DNA from: Microbacterium sp. zg-Y818
Lineage (GTDB): Bacteria; Actinomycetota; Actinomycetes; Actinomycetales; Microbacteriaceae
Direction: 5' to 3'
DNA: 64,000 nucleotides
Assembly (NCBI RefSeq): GCF_030246905.1
Contig: NZ_CP126741.1
Coordinates: 2,232,001 to 2,296,000, forward strand
The notes under the pieces are model-generated. The model searched no databases and was not told the origin of the DNA. It saw only the letters and a program-made list of their open reading frames with translations. Shown one piece after another: positions 61,280-64,000 of the stretch. Numbering within the stretch: position 1 is the first letter of the stretch; each line of letters opens with the position of its first letter. Position numbers and translations under genes: made by a program.

Positions 61280-62350
61280 TCAGTGATCCGTTCGCTCGGT
61301 GAACCATGTTTCTACGAGTTCGTCGCCAATACCGGCCATGTCGATCCCGTCCTGATTGCACGACACGGCGGCCGCGGTGTGCCGGTCCGCGCTGACCCCG
61401 AACGCGGTGTAGTGACCTGCTCCCGCTCCATCGTGTTCGAGTACGCCATCCGGGGAAACGAGGAGACCCGGCCCGTAGGTATATCCGTCGTCCACAGGCG
61501 CCCCGTTGCTCATGGCATCTGCCAGCGTCTCCGCGCTCACAAGCGACGGTTCACGCAGCTCATCGCCCCAACGGACCAGATCCGAGAGCGTCATCGTGAC
61601 GAAGCCCGGTCCAGTCAGCACCCACGGCCATGCCTCCACCTCGCTGAACTCGGCGCCCACATCCTTATAACCCCTGGGATCAGAGGGAACTGGCGGCCCG
61701 ATCCTGGCCTCCAGATCCAACGGCGCGAACACATTCGTCTCCATCCACGCCGCGAACTCCGTGCCGGTGACCTCGGCGACGATGTCCGCCAGCAGCGCGT
61801 AGTTCGTGTTCGAGTAGTCGAACTCGCCGGGGGTGCCGAGATGGGCAAGGGGACTGGTTCTCACGAACTCGAGGGCGTCGGCGTTCCTCAGCGGCGGCGT
61901 GCCGAAGTTGCTCAAGGACATTGACAGCACGTCGTTGATTCCCGAGGTGTGGTGCATCAGGTCGTTGACGGTCAGATCTTCCGCCCATGCCGGCAGCCCG
62001 TCCAGGTAGACGGCAGGCGACTCGTCCAGAGACAGGTCACCTCGATCAGCGAGCATGAGCACCGCCATCGCCGTGAACTGCTTCCCCACCGAGCCGATGT
62101 GAATCGGGGTGGACGTCTCGAACTCTGCGCCCGTATCGACGTTCGCGAGCCCGCGCGCCTCAGCCCACACGACGTCACCGTCGACGGCGACGGCGGCGGA
62201 GCACCCCGGCTCGTCGTCCGAAACGCTCGCCTCGAGAATCGTCGTGCTCGCCGTGCGCTTGGCTTCGACGGGGTCAGCAGCGCAACCACACATCGCGGCG
62301 AGCCCAACGACAAGGATGGCGACACGCGCTACACGGGACAGCCGCCACAT
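61280..62350 (-). CDS. Serine beta-lactamase-fold lipoprotein hydrolase
   Basis: This 356-residue protein is a class C beta-lactamase-like serine hydrolase, a family that also includes D-Ala-D-Ala carboxypeptidases and esterases. The signal ends AAMCGC, so it is a lipoprotein. Catalytic features are SVGK (residues about 86-89) with the nucleophilic Ser, YSNTNY for the YxN motif and HDGAGAGHY near the C-terminus for the third motif. GGAGG lies 6 bp before the ATG. Resistance to beta-lactams should not be assumed; most such lipoproteins have other roles. Confidence 0.85.
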   Translation of the reverse strand: MWRLSRVARVAILVVGLAAMCGCAADPVEAKRTASTTILEASVSDDEPGCSAAVAVDGDVVWAEARGLANVDTGAEFETSTPIHIGSVGKQFTAMAVLMLADRGDLSLDESPAVYLDGLPAWAEDLTVNDLMHHTSGINDVLSMSLSNFGTPPLRNADALEFVRTSPLAHLGTPGEFDYSNTNYALLADIVAEVTGTEFAAWMETNVFAPLDLEARIGPPVPSDPRGYKDVGAEFSEVEAWPWVLTGPGFVTMTLSDLVRWGDELREPSLVSAETLADAMSNGAPVDDGYTYGPGLLVSPDGVLEHDGAGAGHYTAFGVSADRHTAAAVSCNQDGIDMAGIGDELVETWFTERTDH

Positions 62351-62678
62351 TGCCGCCTCCGGGGTGACAAAACCCTCTCGGTGGTCCGCTACGGCAGTCG
62401 AGGGCTATTAGGCCGGCGTGGCGGGCAACGCGGTCTCACCCGTCGAGTCCGGCGTGCCGACTCTCGGTACCGACGCGGTGCTGGCTTCAGAATGCCCGAC
62501 TTTCACCAGTGCCACCAGACCGGTGATCCGCGGCCGCCGCAGGGTTCCACTATCTCCGGTCGGCGTGCGGGCCGACGGACTCGCCGGCCCGCTGGAGGAC
62601 CGATCTCGGGGCAGGCGGTGGCGGGTGCAGAGTTGCCCTGCCGTGGCAGTTCGATGTGGGGTCTGGCAGTCTCATCTG
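62351..62678. other. 328-bp divergent intergenic region
   Basis: This gap separates the leftward beta-lactamase-fold gene from the rightward unknown gene. One frame is open for 87 codons upstream of 62679 but lacks a ribosome site and has poor codon bias. I see no clear promoter, repeat or RNA structure. Confidence 0.4.
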
Positions 62679-63743
62679 ATGCACGTCACTCCGAGCGGAT
62701 GGTCAGAGGTCGTCGTCGGGGCTGTGCGCATCGTTGTCAGCGTGGACGGTCCCTACGCGGTTGTACGCCGACCGGGGTCACGCGACGTCGTCGTCTCGTG
62801 GCCGGACCTCGATGTGGGGCCCCGCGCTACATCGTGCACAGTGCTGGGTGCACCGACGGGGGCGTGGGTGTTCTACCGTCCTCTGGCTGCGGAGGATCCT
62901 GCGCTTCCGGAAGGAACGGCCGCGGCCGTGCACGTAGATGTCGATGGTCATGTGACGCGCTTCACTGGTCTGACTGAGCAACCGCCACTCGGCGTGACCC
63001 GCCACGGGCTCTGGCTCACCTCGGAGAGGTTTCCCGCCCCGGAGAACGAAGCCGCGTGGCACGGCGAGCACGACGCCGCCGTGCTCAGCCCGGACGGGAC
63101 TGCTCGGGCATTCACGATCGACCGTCGGATCGCGTTCGCCATTGATGACAGCGGCCGGTCGCGGCTTATCGTCTACACCGGTGCGCCCGCCGCGACCCGA
63201 GGCCGATTCGGCGGGACGACCTACACGTACCGGTACGTTGGCGTCCCACTCGCCGACGGGCTTGTGGTCGTCAACCGCCTCGCGGACCTCGAGACCGAGC
63301 CGTTCGACGAGCACGAGCTTCTCGAGGCCATGACGAGCATGGCACCGCAGCCGCCCGATGAACCACCGGTTGATCCGAACATTCCTTGGAAGATGGTCAG
63401 GCTCTCCGAGGACGCCAAGAACTCGGCCGTCCGCAGTGTCCTCCGCGAGTTCGATCACCTCGCGAATTACTGGCACGCTCCCGACGGCCGCACGTCCCCG
63501 CTCTCACCCGGCCTCAGCAATCCGCGCGTCGAGGCCGTCGATGAGTGGCCGACAACCCACGTCGCGGTGTCCTTCACGCATCCCCACTATCCAGAGGGGC
63601 GCCTCCGCCGAAGCATCCACGTCTTCGACGACGCCGGACGCATCCGCCCGGCCATGTATGCGGCCATCCACCTCATGGAGGACTTGGAAACGATGGCGCT
63701 CCCCGACACGAGCAGCGCGCGAGACGGCATCCTCGAGATCTAA
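62679..63743 (+). CDS. Unrecognised protein with beta-rich domain
   Basis: This 354-residue protein is not recognised. It begins MHVTPSGWSEVVVGAVRIVV and is rich in beta strands for the first 200 residues (AVVRRPGSRDVVVSWPDLDV, then TRFTGLTEQPPLGVTRHGLW), hinting at a propeller- or repeat-like fold. An acidic/Pro hinge (MAPQPPDEPPVDPNIPWKMV) precedes an alpha/beta C-terminal part. No signal peptide is visible. The ATG at 62679 lies just after CAGTCTCATCTG and has no ribosome site, so it could be leaderless. The next gene converges after 35 bp. Confidence 0.6.
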   Translation: MHVTPSGWSEVVVGAVRIVVSVDGPYAVVRRPGSRDVVVSWPDLDVGPRATSCTVLGAPTGAWVFYRPLAAEDPALPEGTAAAVHVDVDGHVTRFTGLTEQPPLGVTRHGLWLTSERFPAPENEAAWHGEHDAAVLSPDGTARAFTIDRRIAFAIDDSGRSRLIVYTGAPAATRGRFGGTTYTYRYVGVPLADGLVVVNRLADLETEPFDEHELLEAMTSMAPQPPDEPPVDPNIPWKMVRLSEDAKNSAVRSVLREFDHLANYWHAPDGRTSPLSPGLSNPRVEAVDEWPTTHVAVSFTHPHYPEGRLRRSIHVFDDAGRIRPAMYAAIHLMEDLETMALPDTSSARDGILEI

Positions 63744-63778
63744 CGCGAGGGACGCCCGGTAGAGGACCGGCTTTCGCG

Positions 63779-64000
63779 CTACCTGCCCACGGTCTGCCAG
63801 ACGGCGTACTCGTCGTATTCGTTGTCGGCGATGCACACGGATGGGACATCCGTGAGGTTCAGGTACCCACCGCCGCCCGAGATCTCGTCGCCAGCGCGGA
63901 GCGACGCCAACCCCGGGACAGCGACCTCGGTGCCATCGTTGCTGAGTCGAGTGCCGAACGGGAACTGAAGCGGGTACGTGACTCCGCCCGACGACACGGC
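63779..64000 (-). CDS. Partial unrecognised protein (N-terminus beyond the window)
   Basis: This reading frame enters from the right edge and ends after 74 codons in the window. Visible residues include GGVTYPLQFPFGTRLSNDGT and a Gly-rich GDEISGGGGYLNLTD, then CIADNEYDEYAVWQTVGR at the end. The start is not visible; a GTG at 63995-63997 is possible but may be internal. No domain is recognised and the C-terminus is acidic. Confidence 0.5.
   Translation of the reverse strand, partial: AVSSGGVTYPLQFPFGTRLSNDGTEVAVPGLASLRAGDEISGGGGYLNLTDVPSVCIADNEYDEYAVWQTVGR

Noticed and set aside
61280-62350. Antibiotic-resistance beta-lactamase
   Set aside because: The protein has the fold and catalytic motifs but is a lipoprotein of the broad serine-hydrolase group; resistance cannot be claimed from sequence.

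Overview
The window is high-GC actinobacterial DNA, most likely from the Microbacteriaceae and probably Microbacterium. This rests on gene content and layout: CarD, SenX3-RegX3 beside PhoU, an actinobacterial GlnR followed by Ppk and a Nudix/phosphatase fusion, pstSCAB, an IspDF fusion, and a SigK/RskA/DipZ/fasciclin module. Many genes use GTG or TTG starts and are joined by ATGA, GTGA or TGATG stop-start overlaps. No taxonomic marker such as 16S rRNA is present, so the genus is inferred.

Region 1 (about 1-28.8 kb) is a large accessory catabolic block. It holds two branched-chain-amino-acid-type (Liv) ABC importers: one partial at the left edge and one complete (19197-23959). With them are an MFS carrier, a signal-less NMT1-like binding protein, two aldehyde dehydrogenases, a fused E1 plus E2 of a 2-oxoacid dehydrogenase (no E3 here), a VOC protein, two creatinase-like M24 proteins, a RidA protein, two amidohydrolases, an SDR-fold protein and a bicupin. 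LacI, GntR/FCD and two XRE-cupin regulators sit among them. The enzyme mix suggests uptake and hydrolytic opening of a nitrogen-containing compound whose carbon is drained through semialdehyde and 2-oxoacid oxidation; the substrate cannot be read from sequence. A CG-centred operator-like motif recurs at four promoter regions in the first 12 kb and may define one regulon.

Region 2 (28.8-46 kb) is housekeeping: rlmB, cysS, an EamA carrier and GNAT protein bracketed by two copies of a 63-bp palindromic repeat, ispDF, carD, a lipoprotein, regX3/senX3, phoU, gpmA, a methyltransferase-like protein, ygfZ with a nitrobindin-like gene and an unlisted 37-residue membrane peptide, glnR, ppk and a Nudix/phosphatase gene. 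Region 3 (46-51 kb) is pstSCAB behind a clear Pho-box-like repeat, then pabC. A 505-bp gap (51120-51624) contains a candidate structured RNA and a long hairpin.

Region 4 (51.6-58.4 kb) holds an unknown protein gene, rskA, sigK, dipZ, a divergent fasciclin lipoprotein, a membrane serine/threonine kinase and tRNA-Lys(TTT). Region 5 (58.4-64 kb) looks like a variable zone beside that tRNA. A degenerate full-length copy of the tRNA lies 796 bp downstream and encloses a VOC-HxlR gene pair. It is followed by a pterin-dehydratase/VOC fusion, a beta-lactamase-fold lipoprotein and three unrecognised genes, the last cut by the window edge.
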